A DNA stretch of 64,000 nt from Pyrrhoderma lamaoense (Eukaryota > Basidiomycota > Agaricomycetes > Hymenochaetales > Hymenochaetaceae): the NCBI GenBank assembly GCA_002794735.1, contig NBAZ01000018.1:186001-250000 (forward strand), in the 5' to 3' direction. The notes beneath the pieces are model-generated. The model saw only the letters and a program-made list of their open reading frames with translations, ran no database searches and was not told the DNA's origin. Both the position numbers and the translations under genes were made by a program. This document shows, in pieces, positions 23,734 to 37,200 of the stretch. Position 1 is the stretch's first letter, and every line of letters starts with the position of its first letter.

Positions 23734-23898
23734 GGATTACGAGATATAAGTTTTTTCTTGTTGTTGTTTTCTTTACGGAGACCAGAGATTAAACGTTAAT
23801 GAGTTCGGAAAAGGTAAATTACGGCGAGAGCGACAAAATGAGGCAAGGACTTAATTAGATATAAATTTAAGCATATGTGTTATGTTCTTAATTGACTG
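23734..23898. promoter_or_regulatory. Short bidirectional promoter, TRM82/COQ6
   Basis: 165 bp separate the start codons of two divergent conserved genes, so both promoters must lie here. No canonical TATA is evident. An A/T-rich block with TTAATTAG...ATAAATTTAAG occurs at about 23850-23873. Confidence 0.6.
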
Positions 23899-26001
23899 AT
23901 GACTCTACAAACTATTACAAAAAGTAGTGATGTAATCAGTGTAATGGCATGGTCGGACCGGGGCATTCGATCTACGCGCTTGGGTATGCTTTCTCTAGTT
24001 CACTCATCAAGAAACACTGCAGCAAAGTCTGCTCGATGTGTCGTAGGCAACTCTCTGACTCGGAGGAGATATTCGTCCCCAACCGCGACCACCAGTGGTG
24101 ATGTGCAGGACTGTGACGTCGTTATTGTGGGAGGAGGTCCTGCTGGATTAGCTTTCGCGAATGCCTTGAGTATGCTCTGCGTCTCTCAACTATCTAGTTA
24201 ATAACCTATGATCTTGCTGTAGCTGCACATAGACCCATTAGAGAATCTTTACGTATCGCTCTTATAGAAGCAAGTGACTTGAACAACGTTCAACAGTGGA
24301 ATTTACCGGATGATTCGTTTTCCAATCGAGTGAGCTCATTGACGAACGCCTCTAAGAAATTCATCAGTGGTGCGTCCAACATCCCATTCGACGTATTCTC
24401 ACAAGCTTAATAAAGGACTTATAGACTCTGGTGCTTGGAAACTTGTTGACGAGTCGCGAGTTACGAGGATTGAGGAGATGCAGGTCCTTCAATATCCATG
24501 TCTTTTGGAGCTATATTCTCAAAATGATTCTTTTAGGTATGGGACGGTATTTCTGATGCAAGGATCACGTTCAGTGCTTCAGAGTCTGGCTTACAATCGG
24601 AGGATGGGTTTGCTCCGCATATGGCAACAATGACTGAAAACCTGAATCTTCAGCGGGCTCTTCTGAGATCTCTTAAAAGTTATGGACACGTCGAAATAAT
24701 TGATAAGACAAAAGTTAGCAATATCGAGAAGGATCCAGAAAACGGAGGATGGCCTTTGATCCATATGTCAAATGGTGGTACACTTCGTGCTCGACTTCTC
24801 GTAGGCAATAACTAAAACGCGGTATATAGCCCCACTCATACATTTCTTTTTTAGGTTGGTGCTGATGGCCCGAATTCCCCAGTGCGATCGTATTCCGGGA
24901 TCGAATCATACGGATGGGCATACGACACTCGGGCTATAGTTGCTACCCTTCATCATGCACCTCGAATACCTGGTATCCAACCTGATAATACTATAGCCTA
25001 TCAGAGATTCCTCCCCACTGGTCCTATTGCATTTCTTCCTTTATCACCCACTGTATCATCCCTCGTTTGGTCAACAAAGCCTGCCTTAGCTACGGCATTG
25101 ACCTCTGCGGATCCACAAGTACTAGCTCAGATGGTAAATGCAGCATTCAGACTACCCGAAGTTTCAATGCGGTATTTGCACCGTATTGTACTCGAAAACG
25201 AGGGCAAACTCACCCCTACCTCTATACAAGAAGAAATACAATGGCGTGAAAAATCTCACGATATTGACAACTACTCAGCTTATTCGTCTCAGTCCGCAAG
25301 TATGGTCGGTGTTCCTCCGAATGACTCAGAATTGCTCCCCCTGTTGTCACAAAAATACAACCTGGATCAGTTGCATCCTTTCCCCTCCGATTGACCCATG
25401 CCGATACTTATATTGGAGAGACGGAACGTGGTGCGCGGACAGCATTACTTGGAGATGCTGCACATACAACTCATCCCCTCGCTGGACAAGGTCTAAATAT
25501 GGGGCTGGGAGATGCTGAGGCACTGGCAGATACTATAAATAATATAGTTCTTCTTGGAGGAGATATAGGTGAGAAATCTGTTAAGAAATTTTCTGATCTT
25601 GTGATGTGAATAAGTGGGTTGTCACAGGTTCACGTACAGCCCTACTACCTTACCCCCGTGCACGTTACTTTGAGAACCATAAACTTCTCACAGCAGTTGA
25701 TAAGCTGCACGAATTGTACAGTACCTCATTCCCTCCTGTAGTTTGGGCACGTTCAGTTGGTCTTGAAGTTGTGAATGAGCTTGATACGTTGAAGGCTGCC
25801 ATAATGATGTCAGCAGGATCGGACGTTGGTACCTTGAAACAGAAATCGCAGAGTATTGATGGCACACCATGGGCCGCCGCTACTCGAGGAAAGGAAATTG
25901 CCGATGGAGTTTTCCAAACCATGAAACAAGTAAACGAATCGATGAGTGGTGCTTTTACTACAGGCCTTAGAAACGCCCTGAACACGTTGGCACGGAGGTG
26001 A
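23899..26001 (+). CDS. COQ6: Ubiquinone biosynthesis FAD-dependent monooxygenase Coq6
   Basis: Six exons: 23899-24169, 24223-24369, 24425-24483, 24537-24800, 24855-25568, 25628-26001. An Arg/Ser-rich mitochondrial presequence precedes DVVIVGGGPAGLAFANAL (FAD Rossmann GxGxxG). SNRVSSLTNASKKF, VWDGISDARI and the second FAD motif LVGADGPNSPVRS follow. Then GDAAHTTHPLAGQGLNMGLGDAEAL gives the GD ribityl-binding and HPLAGQG motifs. The protein hydroxylates the benzoquinone ring at C5 in coenzyme Q synthesis on the mitochondrial inner membrane. One C is missing in CCCCC 25337-25341; with it restored the exons sum to 1830 nt (609 aa). The Met codon at 23944 is an alternative start. Confidence 0.93.
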
Positions 26002-27007
26002 CATGTTGTTTACTATGTTTTTTTATTGTTGAAAAAGTCAAAGCACGCGGATGACCTATACATCAAGGAGAAACGTTATTAAGTGCCACCAAGGCACAAG
26101 ATTAATATAAGATTTCCTATAATATGTTTTGGGCACTAAAATTTCTTCAAAAAAATATTTTTTGGTGGATGGTCTGTAACAAAGGGAGATGTGATTACGG
26201 AACCAATACAGTTGCAACCGATCAATATGATTGGAGAGTTCAACAGTGTGGTTCACAAGATTGAAGGGAGAAAGAGATCAATAGACTTTTTGACAAATTG
26301 GGTGAAACATAATCGAAGATTATCACCGTGGGGATTTGCTACTTAAGGTATAATTAGATGGAACTAGACGCTGAACACAACAAAAGATTCCCGATTTGGT
26401 ATGCTTGTGGGTCCATTGATCTGTCATAGTAAATTTGATCACAGCTACGTAAACCTCTCAACTTTCATCTATCAGACTAGTCAAAATTTCATGTGTCTCC
26501 CCAAACACTCGGGAGCCGACTATGTGTCTTCTTTTTTTCTGTGTACTGATGGACGACTTGATAACTTTTACTCTTAAATGCTATATACCGTTTGGAATGG
26601 GCGTTCTGTATCCCACTTTTTCTCTTTAGCTCCTCTCAGGTACACACTTCGAGTACTTGTTAAACGTTGACAATTACCTCCGCGGTCAGGGTTGAAGATC
26701 GAGTTTCCGACGACGGAGTACTACTACTTTTCCTTATCCGGTATCCGTCGCGACTTGCTTAAGGAGATTCTTGTCTTCTCTGGTTCCGTCACCCCCTCAT
26801 TGGAAGAATGACTCTCCTTGTATCTTTATCTATACTGGTTGCTGTAATTCCAATGAATCTCTGGCATCTTCCTGCGAAATTAGTATAAATGGTGGGTTTT
26901 TTCAAGAGTTCGACGCCCCTTTACTTTTGACTTTCCTCCTAACACTTTCTTTCTTTCTTTACTTTCATTTTAGTAGTTTTTTGGAACGATAACGTCAAGA
27001 AACGGTT
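26002..27007. other. Intergenic, about 1 kb
   Basis: AT-rich, with an A/T palindrome-like run near 26148-26165 and a C/T-rich promoter-like stretch at 26915-26970. No gene supported. Confidence 0.4.
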
Positions 27008-28679
27008 ATGACTTCCATACACATGACCCTGGGGGTCATCTGTATTATTTTTTCTCTGGTCTCCTCAAGTAGAGGCCAGATTGAAGAAACAACTTCCCAA
27101 ACAATCATTGAGAATACCCATCCCGGAATTTCTTATTTTCCAGCATACTGTTCTTCTGAAACTATTGATGATTGCATTGGGGCCTGGTTAGTATTAATCA
27201 AACGTTTTTATCATTATTATCATTATTTGGTATCATATTAAGTATCAAATAGGTGGGACACGAAGCTTACGGACGGTTCTCTCATCAAAACAACAAATGG
27301 ACCAGATAGCCAATATGAAGATGATCAGTAAGCTTTTCAAGACTATCTCTCATCTTCATGACCTTGACTGGATACTGTAACAATAGAACGTCTTTTAACT
27401 ACTCTTTCTACGGATCAAGTGTCGAAATCCACGGTCTCTCCACTCCAAGTGGTCCACTTATGATAATTCAGATTGATGATTATCTCACTATGGCGAATAC
27501 GTCTTTTCCAGACGAAGAAGGAGGATTACAACGAGCTACGCTCTTTAATCACACTGGACTTGACCCAAATATTCAGCACTACCTGGCGGTTGCCTGGTGT
27601 GCAAACCCTGATGCATCTCTTATGTCTTCGTTGTTCTTTGAACACTTAGTTGTCAGGGACTTTCGAGAAGCGTGAGTATTTCACCTCGAATGACATCGTT
27701 TACTATACACGAACTAAATTAGGGAAGTAGTACTATTGACGATTCACCAATTACGTCTTCAATTCCCGCTACCCCAACATCGTCTACACCTTCAACTTCT
27801 GGATCATCTGTACATTCGAAGAGGAAACCCATCGCCGGAATTGTTGTGGCAATACTTTCAGGACTTTTCTTATTGTCATTCTCTGTCTATTGCATATTTC
27901 GCCGTCGTTTAATCTACTTTTTTAAGCGGCGCAATCCAAATCACTACAAGGACTTCACGATCGACACGATTCATTCACCTGTTCTTGCTCACTTACGCTT
28001 GTCAAAGATAGAGACTCCCCCTGATATAGAATCTCTTAGAAATTCAACTTCGGTGAAGCCATTACCGCCTTCTCCTTCATACCCTACGAAGTCAGATGAC
28101 AAACTTGCATATACCTCTTTGAAGAGTACTAGCTACCTAGATCTAGAGTCTGGTTCTGAGAATAGCTCTCGGAGGATTGCTTCCGATGATGAGAGGTTGG
28201 AAGAAAATAGATCTGTTCCTTCATCATCCGCTAACTCTCGACCATCCCTTCGTATTAGCACATCCAACAAAGCTACTGATCTCCGTGCAAGTATGTGGAA
28301 GGAATCAGCAGATGGCACAAGACGGTCCCGTTACCCTGATACCCCCTATACTTCTTACTGCTTTGAAACTGCTACTGTTGTGCGACCCCAGATTGCTCAG
28401 GTCCTCCCCTCCCTCCCACCAGCAGCTAAAACACTCAATTCAAAAGTACGAAGGCCAATAACGTCGGAGGGTAGTCGACAATCTAAAGCGAGGTCCAAAT
28501 ACTCCCGTACTTCAAGTCACACATATAAAGCGGGAAATAGACCTACCACTAGTTCTTCCAGAGCTACCAACTATCTTGACATGGATTCGGAAGACGTCGG
28601 CACCAGTAGATATTCCAGACCGTCATTTGATAGTGTTCACACTCGTAGCGTTCCCCCACCTTATGCTCTATTTCCATGA
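27008..28679 (+). CDS. Type I membrane protein with jelly-roll-like ectodomain
   Basis: Four exons (27008-27186, 27253-27327, 27387-27671, 27728-28679) give an intact 496 aa protein. Order: signal peptide (to about residue 24), an ectodomain with W-D near the start of exon 2 and the strand set NYSFYGSSVEIHGLS...GPLMIIQIDD, several N-glycosylation sequons (NRT, NYS, NTS, NHT), a Ser/Thr/Pro stalk, one TM helix (IAGIVVAILSGLFLLSFSVYCIF), a basic stop-transfer RRRLIYFFKRR, and a cytoplasmic tail of about 250 residues rich in Ser, Arg and Pro. The F-x-G-S/T-x-V-x-I-x-G strand pattern recurs in a large, mostly uncharacterised agaricomycete cell-surface family. A sugar-binding or sensing role is a guess. 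Confidence 0.75.
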
Positions 28680-29378
28680 TTGATGACCTTTTAGAATTTC
28701 CTATCGTTCATTGAATTTTCAACAATTAGGATTTGTTATTATCCAACTTAACAGCATACTTTCATTATTCATACGATACCAATCAATACATACAGTACAC
28801 GGATGCATCCCTTTCTTCTCTCGTTTCGTATATCATTGTATTATTACTGCATATACCCATTTCGCCAATCTTCCTATTTCAAATTTAACTTTTCAAATTG
28901 CTGTTTCCACTAGGGCCTTGTTTTTCACTTACTGAACAGACTGTTATTGTAGCTTATTCCAACCTTATACTGTATACGTAGCGACACATTCTACATTGTC
29001 ATATATTGTAAAATACACCTTGTCATATAAACATTGCACAATGGGAAAATCCCTTGTGGCCTTAGCTGTTACGTTTGGTCTAGATCTCACTTTTGTCTCA
29101 ATGTCTCGGATAAGAGTTCTTGTCAAGTGAACATTATGTAACACGCTAGCTATAAATAGATTATTACATATTTATAATCATAATAATGATTTTATAATAC
29201 GCCTCACAGCACTTCAACTCAGGTTTTCATTCCAGATAGGGAAACATTCCATGATTATATGCGACTTACCTGTGTTCGGCTGCTGGAAAAACTGATACAC
29301 GTCTTTCATTCGGGGCACATCCACAACAGGGAGTAAGCAGTCGGTCGACGAGAAGAGAGAGGAACACTCAAAAAAGCC
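28680..29378. other. Intergenic, AT-rich
   Basis: 3' flank of the ectodomain gene and promoter of the GT61 gene. An AT-only block occurs at 29155-29195. No gene seen. Confidence 0.45.
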
Positions 29379-30967
29379 ATGAAGGCAGCATCGTCATTTG
29401 TCCCGACGCGCCGCGAGATCATTCTTTTAGCAACTCTACTTCTCGGTTTACTCTTTTTTGTTCCTCATGCACACAATTCCAATGTTTCTATCTCTCCAAA
29501 TAGTTTCAATGTCGCTGGAGGGAGTCGCTCTCAACAGGATACCGAGAATCCTCTTCAGACTGTGACAACGTATCCAGAGCCACGATTGACATGGTCGGGT
29601 TCGGTCCCAGAAACAAAGTTGCTACAACACTCTCCAGGCATGTATAGATGATCGTATGCAGTCCTTTCAACATAGTGCTTACTTGTCCCGACGCAGGTTG
29701 GACCATATTTGACCGACTTTACGTTTTTGAAGGTACTATATACGTTGTCACTTCAGAACCTAACACCATACCGGAACGTAAACTCATAACATCCTCGGGA
29801 GTCGACATCCTTAACGACTTAGAGAGTGTTCGTGCACGAATTCCAACCGACAAAGATATCCAAATCATCACACCAGAAGATGCTCAACGAATTTTCAAAA
29901 CTAATACGGCCTCTAGACTATCAGGCGCTTCTTTCCTCATCACTGATCCCAAACAATTTGTCACGCATTATTATCACTTTTCTGCTGAACTCCTTTTCGG
30001 CTTTGGAGAGCGTATACGTCTCTAGATCCTTATATCACACCTGATGGGCAAACGAACCTCCCTCCACCTCGTCGCATGATCTTTCGGCATATCAAGAACA
30101 ACAACTGGCGTGATTATGCAGCAATGAATGAATGGGTTCTGCGTGGTGCCTTCCCTTCTATTGGTATGGAATTCTCAGAAGATTGGGCTGATTGGGCGGC
30201 GATGGGTGTTCCGTTTGTCTTGGACAGAGTCGTTATAGCTGACCGCGCGGCATCTTATGAAAGTGATGTTCAAAGGGCTACGTGGCGTTCTGCGAGCAGT
30301 GCCTTTGAGTTACGAGGGTCACCAAACTGGTGGACTCCTATTAGGAAGAGTGTCTTGCAGTTTAGTGGACTTTCGCCACAGTTGATCACAGGACCTGCGT
30401 CTGGCGCACGAGCAGAGAACGAGAAGTATGTAATCACGTATATTTCACGACAAGGATGGGGTCGACGTATGCTTCGACAAGCAGATCACGAAAAACTTGT
30501 CGAAGAGTTGTATAAATTACGGGATAGATATGGCTATGAAGTAAATGTCGTCAACATGGATAAGCTTTCTCGATCTGAACAATTACAACTTGCTGGACGG
30601 ACGACGATTATGATGGGTGTGCACGGTAATGGGCTGACATCGTTGCTTTGGATGCGTCCAACCCCACGCTCAACCGTCATTGAGTTTTTCTACCCGAAGG
30701 GTTTTGCATTCGATTATGAATGGACTACCCGTGCGCTAGGGATGACCCATTTCGGTGTTTGGAATAATAAGTACGTATCATAAGAGTTATGTTATTTGAT
30801 CTTCGTACTAATATATATTTGCAAGAACCTTTACTCAACCGGAAGTGCCTCATCAGCCACATTATCCCGAAGGATTCCAGGGTAATGATATCCCTGTAGA
30901 TGGTGTCACTGTCGCGAGATTAGTACATAAACGATTAACCCTTGGCCTAGAAGAGTCCGATAGTTGA
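29379..30967 (+). CDS. Glycosyltransferase family 61 (DUF563) type II membrane protein
   Basis: Three exons (29379-29637, 29697-30770, 30826-30967). A short basic cytosolic end precedes one signal-anchor helix (IILLATLLLGLLFFVPHAH), the Golgi type II layout. The GT61 part shows HYYHFSAELLFGFWRAY, FPSIG, YISRQGWGRR, EVNVVNMDKLSRSEQLQLAGRTTIMMGVHGNGLTSLLWM and VIEFFYPKGFAFDYEW. The GVHGNGLT loop and IEFFYP are hallmarks of GT61/EOGT-like enzymes that transfer xylose or GlcNAc; donor and acceptor are unknown. Intron 1 appears to begin with GC rather than GT. One T is missing in TTT 30002-30004; restored, the exons total 1476 nt (491 aa). Confidence 0.9.
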
Positions 30968-31251
30968 AGTACTTAATTATCTCCTATCTTAGTTTCTTGT
31001 AGTATTTTTGTCGCATGTATTCTCATTCCATATTAATCAAGTCAATAAATTATTTAGTACTTGCTAATTTTTATCATCCCTCTTCAAGGCATTATCCTCG
31101 TTTAGCTTAGACGATAAAGTGATATTATTGAAAGATAGTGATAAGAAAATTGCTAAGACTACAGTGTTGAGTGTTATGCTATACAAGAGACAAAGGTCCA
31201 TATACGTTAAGAGAAAGGATTGTCGAGAAGTAATGGTATAAGGTACGGATA

Positions 31252-34200
31252 TTACCAAAAGGCGCACCTAAAATATAAGTAGTCAATATGACGTTATTAT
31301 CAATTATAAGAGGCTGATACATACCATCCTGAAAAGCACTGGCAAAGATTTTCTAATGAAGTAGCCTGGGTAATCAACTTGTCGACTTGTTGTGTTACGG
31401 TCAACTCTTCTTCAGGATTGAAATCGCGTCCCGTAAGCTTGTGTTGCACACGATTGTAAACGAACAATGCCCTCTCGTTTCGCAATTCTTGCCTTTCACC
31501 CATTTCTCCAAGAGTTTCTGATAAAGAATATTCGAACTCTGCTTTTATCATGAGGGTAGGACAGATGCTTACCATTGAAAATCTCGTTCTCATCCGCTTT
31601 CACCTTTCTAGTGGGTCCTTGAGGATTACCCGATACCCGTGCAAGTTGCTCTGCCCTTGTAACGTCATTGGAATCTAGAACAAAAAACTTAGAAAATGAC
31701 TGCATTAAGATAAAAATAGTGCTTACCATCACCTCTTCTATCTACATCAGCCTGCATAAGCCTCCAGTTTATCAATGGGTCATAAACAAACGCTTCCAAC
31801 ACGGCCATCAGAGATTCCTTGTTGTCTCGAAGCACTCTCATAGAGATTTCACATGTTGTCTTGAAAGATCCTTGGATACCACTGACTTCCATTGCATGTG
31901 TGAGCATACGTGTAAGCCTAAATGGTACCTTCTCTGGGAACTTCTCTCGCAGCATAGCTACTTCGAAGCAATCACCAAAATCGATATGCACAACTTTTCC
32001 TGTTTTACGTTCTAATAAAACATTGGAAGGATGCCTATCCCCGAGACCTAGTATATGACCGACCATGCTGTTTACAGCGAGAGATCGCGTATAGGTAGCC
32101 CGTCGTTCAAGCCAATGCTCCGAGTTAAGACTTTTAAGCCACAAAACTCTATACAAGTCCTGGCCCGTTGTGTTTTCGAGTGCGTATTCAAATACTTCTA
32201 CCTTCTGGAGTAAGCAAAGATTCTCATAATCAGGAGCCATCTAGAACATTCGGACATGTCAGTATAGTCGGATAGCATAGTGCTAGTAACAATTATATAC
32301 CTGAAGCATGAGCCGGTATTCAATATTTAGAAGAATCTTTCTTGAATCTCTGTAATCTCGCACGAGAATATGTAAGGTATCGAGTCCTGGACCCAACCAA
32401 TTAGACCTGCATTAGGTGCCAACGGGATAACGGCATATCTCTGTATATGTAAATTACGTTTGAAGGATTGCGTATCGACTGAGAGAAGGGTGTTAACTAG
32501 GCTAAACAGTTGCATCACTCGTTCGTCTTGTCGCAAGTCTTCATGTCCCTTGAGAAGGTATTGATAGTCACGGCCATCGCTGCCTTTAATTGATAATCGA
32601 CGTGGGCGCTGTTTAGAAGAAATAACTGTGAGCTTGCTTGCGAAGCTTGCAATAGTTATTATGTCGGTTTTGCCACTCTGATACGTCCCTATTTTTCAAT
32701 CCGCTCAGAAATTCAGAATATAGACATAGATAAAAGTTGAGATTACCTGGAACGGCAAGTTCCAAATTGCATGCCTTCAAGAGCTCTGGAGACACATATT
32801 GCAAGTCAAGAGTGACAAGCTGGGGCATTTGTTTTTCTATTTTCTTGAAAACGGCATAATAGATGTCCCATGCTTTGTCTAATTCCGTCGTATCGCCATA
32901 TTGTTGATATCTTCTAGTAGCTTCCCTAGCCTCTCTTAGCTCCCTACCAAAAGCTTGAGCAAAAGACGTTTCTCTAGTAGTAGCTGGGCCCTGGTTTTAT
33001 CGTCAGCAACAGATAAACGGTATATATATATATAACGGAATTCCACTTACAGCTTCAAGCCTATCATGCAGAGGTTCAAGAATGGCAATCATACCCTCAG
33101 GATTCTTTTCCGTATAGTACATACGTGAGGCTTCCTCGAGACCCTCATGCCAAAGTTCGTGCCAGAGAATAGCAACCCGGATAAGCTCCTCACTGACGAG
33201 TAAAGCCTAATTCATGTTAGGAGAATTTGTTGTACGATTTAGAGATAAACTTACTTGTTCAACGATAGTTGCAGAGTGATCACGCATGCGGTCCATGATA
33301 GACAAAGCTGCATTCTTACGAGATATGCTGGAAGACTTCGAAGCTACAGTCAAAGGATATATGAGAGCTTGAGGATGGTGTCGTCCGACTTCATTCAATA
33401 TGTTATCAATATTTCTTCGAATGTTAGTACTCGGTGTCTGAATTCGGGCTATAATTTGTGGGATAACCTCGAGCCAGGTATCGACATCAACACTACCAAA
33501 GCCGTTGGCCATGGCATGACTGACGTCATCGTGAGCGCCAAATTTGAACCAAAGAGTCAGTAAACGTAGTGTATCCTGAAGTGCATTTTCATTACGAAGA
33601 CCGATCGAGTGGAAAAATCCTATAAAAATATTAGCATGTGACTCGCAGGTATTGAAGGAGCATACAAACCTTGTATTGCTTGGACAACATGAGTAGCTAA
33701 GGTGGTACTCGGTATATCATTGAACCGGCTTTTCTTCTGCTGTTCCAAGAAACCAACCACTTCAAAGTTCGCAAGGGCCCAAGTGTGCCAAGCCTTATAC
33801 CAATTAGCGTCATAGTGAGTTGCGTACATGTACGCTTGTAAGATATCTTTGATGTCCCCTAGAAATATGGTTATGTATCAAATAATAGCTAGAAACAAGA
33901 TGACAAACCTCGGACCAAACCCCCTTTTTCAATGCCTGTCTCCATTGTCCTTGTTTGTAATAGCAACGTGCTAAGAGTTTGGACATTTCCTCCAACTTCT
34001 GCTTGCTGACCTGTGAGCGATTGCCAACAGCAGCTGACTCGACTTGGAGGTCATGAGCTAGACTAGACGTAAATTGGCACAGATAATGAAGAGAATCCGA
34101 CTGCGCTGCATTAGCCCACATAAACTTTAATTGCGCATAAACGACGCCAGGGGGTGCCTTCATTTGAGAGGGGTCACGGTGTTGCTGCATTGCAGCAGAT

Positions 34201-37200
34201 GCGGCAAGTAAAGAGTTTATTGTTTTATCCGCAAGCACCATCCGCTCAGATTTACGACACAAGTTAGCGAATTTTATCCACATAGCACTATCCTCACTTG
34301 GATCGGTGACGAGCGATCGAACTTGCAAAACGCGTTGCCAGACTTCGACTTCAGGCTGGCAACCTTGTAATCTCTTCATCCAAGTCTTCCTCATTGATAG
34401 CTGCCTTTCTGGTTGATCAGCATAGTGCTTGTACTGTATGATTTCTTCCAATTCTGAGAGTGTCTGTGCCCGCACCATAATGTTGTATGTTCGTCCATAG
34501 CTCTCACCAACGAGAGCCGTCAATTCTGGGTCGAGAAGGTCCCGTGCTTTCTGGATATGGGCCTCAGCTTTCTGGAATTGATTACGATGAACAGCAAGTA
34601 TCGCCTTGAAAAACGAACGATCTGGAGAATCTCCTTTCATTGCCGCTATGTAATCGTCCATAGAGTCCCACTCGTTCAACGACCAAGCAGCAGCAGCTCC
34701 CATACCAGCCATCTCACGTCGCTGTTCATTCGTTGCGTTTGCCCAGTTTCCGTCTACCTGAGCAGCAAGTTGCTCCCATTCCCCGAGAGCATGCAAACAT
34801 CTGATTCTTCCAAACACAACTCGTTCCATTTCTGGATTATTGCGAGCCTCTTTCTCATACAATTCAAGAGCATCTTGCCATCTACCCAAACGTTCCAGCC
34901 ACGTCTCGTGATTCACCGAACCAGCTTTATCTCTGGCCAGGGTCAAAGTCCCCCATGCTGCATCTGTTTGCTGCAACTCCGTATTAATCAGAATCAAGTC
35001 CTCAATGATATTAGAGGAGGATTCAGAGAAGAATTCGACCTCTTTGTAATGTAGTGCTTTTGCGTATGCATGGAATCTTTGAGCGTGTTCACCCAACGTT
35101 CGAGGTTCTATTGGTAGAGGCTTGTCCTCATGTTCCATAAACTCAGCTAAGTTCAAAAGCCTATGAACTAGGTCTGTGGGGATAGTCGGGGACCCAATAG
35201 CTTGTTCAATCGCTCGTACAAGATCTTCTTGATACTGGTCATAAAGTTCGGTCCAACAAGATAGAAAAGCAGCATTAAATAGAGTACGAGCCAAAGGTGG
35301 GTGAATATCAACTAGACTTTTGCAAGATCGGAGTGCATGTGACGGAGACTCTTTCATCAGCTCCACAGACAAACGATGCATCCATTCATTCCAATCGTCT
35401 TTAGTAAAGACCTGAGAAATATCCCAGGCTTGTTTGAGATGTTGTTGATTGACTGTCATCTTCGTCGACTCGGCTGGCGCAGAAAAATCAGGGTTTGGTG
35501 TAGCATCTAAACGAAGTACATCGAACCCTGTACCGTCCTGAGGTAACCTTTCACCGTTCAGAAGTTTCGCTATAAGTGCATCGTATTTTGGGCTTTGAAC
35601 TTTATTTTTTTGTATAGCCTTGTTAATGGTAGGGACAAATATAGCGAAGTCAGGGCCAAGTTGAAGTACTAAAGAGCTGAGAGTATCCATGACTGCGTTA
35701 CGTAGCTCATTGTTCTGGGCTGATAGTACTCGAACAAGTGGATGGATAATTCGAGATGCATGATCTGAGAAGTTGACACGCCTAGTAAGACTATCAATGG
35801 TTTGGACGGCCCTTTTTCGAAGTGCAATTGATGCATCTTGTCGTTCATATGAACGAACAACAATAGGTATAACGAGATGAAGATACTCTTCAATATTTGC
35901 CCCAAATGTGATGAATGCATCCAAAACTTTCATTTGCGTAGCTTGCTTCTTTTCTTGTAGATCCCCTTCAAATACGCGTAGCATGGAAGGGAGCACAACT
36001 GGTAAGAATGGTTTGAATTCGCCATCGAGAGCTTTTCCCAGTGCCTCTATTAAACCCACAATAGGAAGTTGCAAGGCTGCATTGGACCAAAGAGTACCAA
36101 CCAGATCAAAAATTGGGAAAGTATAATTACGGACGTGCTCCTTGATGATGCCAACGAGAATAGCGAGCTGTTGTAGATGAAACTCCTGGATTCGAGCTGT
36201 GGTGGTGTTGTAAGTAACCTTTGCGAATGCTGGGATAATCTGTGGTAGAAAGGATACGCATTTCAATCCTTGCGTTTTGAATATCGACATGATGGATTCG
36301 ATGACGGTATGATGGTGTTGAGACAGTGATTGATCTTCAAGAACAACAAGCAGAGAGTTGATAACTACAGATTGGAAATAATCGTCTGTTGACGATGCAC
36401 TAGTACTCAGTGGGACCATGTTGACCGCTTGAATGGTCATTTCGTTGGATTGATCGTCGTCAATTTTGGCCTGTATGAGATGAATGAGATGAGGCTAGAA
36501 GCAATAGGACGTATAATAAGAAATACCTTTCGCCGATAAGGATCGATAGCACCGAGTATACCTAGGACTTTTAACACTTCACGACGTACGGGAGGAGATA
36601 CATCAGTTTTTAGTATACGGCCCAAGATCTTAAGCAGTTCCGGGTGATCTACGAGAGGTTGGATGACGTATCCGGTACTAGAGCATACTTGACCAAGCGT
36701 GTGCAGCGCTGCATCACGCTTTATTGGGACAGGATCGACCAGGTGCGATAAAATAACCTTCATGAGTTGTGGAACAAGATCCACAACGCTTTCTCCACCG
36801 ACACACGCTAGTTCTCCTAAACAAGCGAGAATGTTGGCTGAAACTGTTGGATTAGGATCATTTGCTTTCGGCAAAAGAGTTTCTAGCATAGAGACGGCGT
36901 ATGGTCTGATAAGGCGTTGAGTTGAGTTGATGAGAAGGCTCAAGAGCTTTGTACATTCTTCCCGGGCCCTCATAACAGTCGAATACTCTAATTCCGTTAG
37001 TAATTGGATCAAGGCTTTACGTAGAGAAGCCATCACATATGCGGGATTGTGTATAGCAAGTCGACCGATTAAAGAGATTGCCTCTACACGATTTTGGAAT
37101 ACTTCATCATTGAGCGCAATGAACAAAGATCGAACATTTTCTGCCTGTGAGAGATGCTTGTCAAATCTCTCGTCCAAGGAAGAGAGAACAGTAAATCGTA

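Noticed and set aside
34557..35054. 165 aa + strand ORF inside TOR
   Set aside because: Shadow of the long conserved TOR exon on the other strand.
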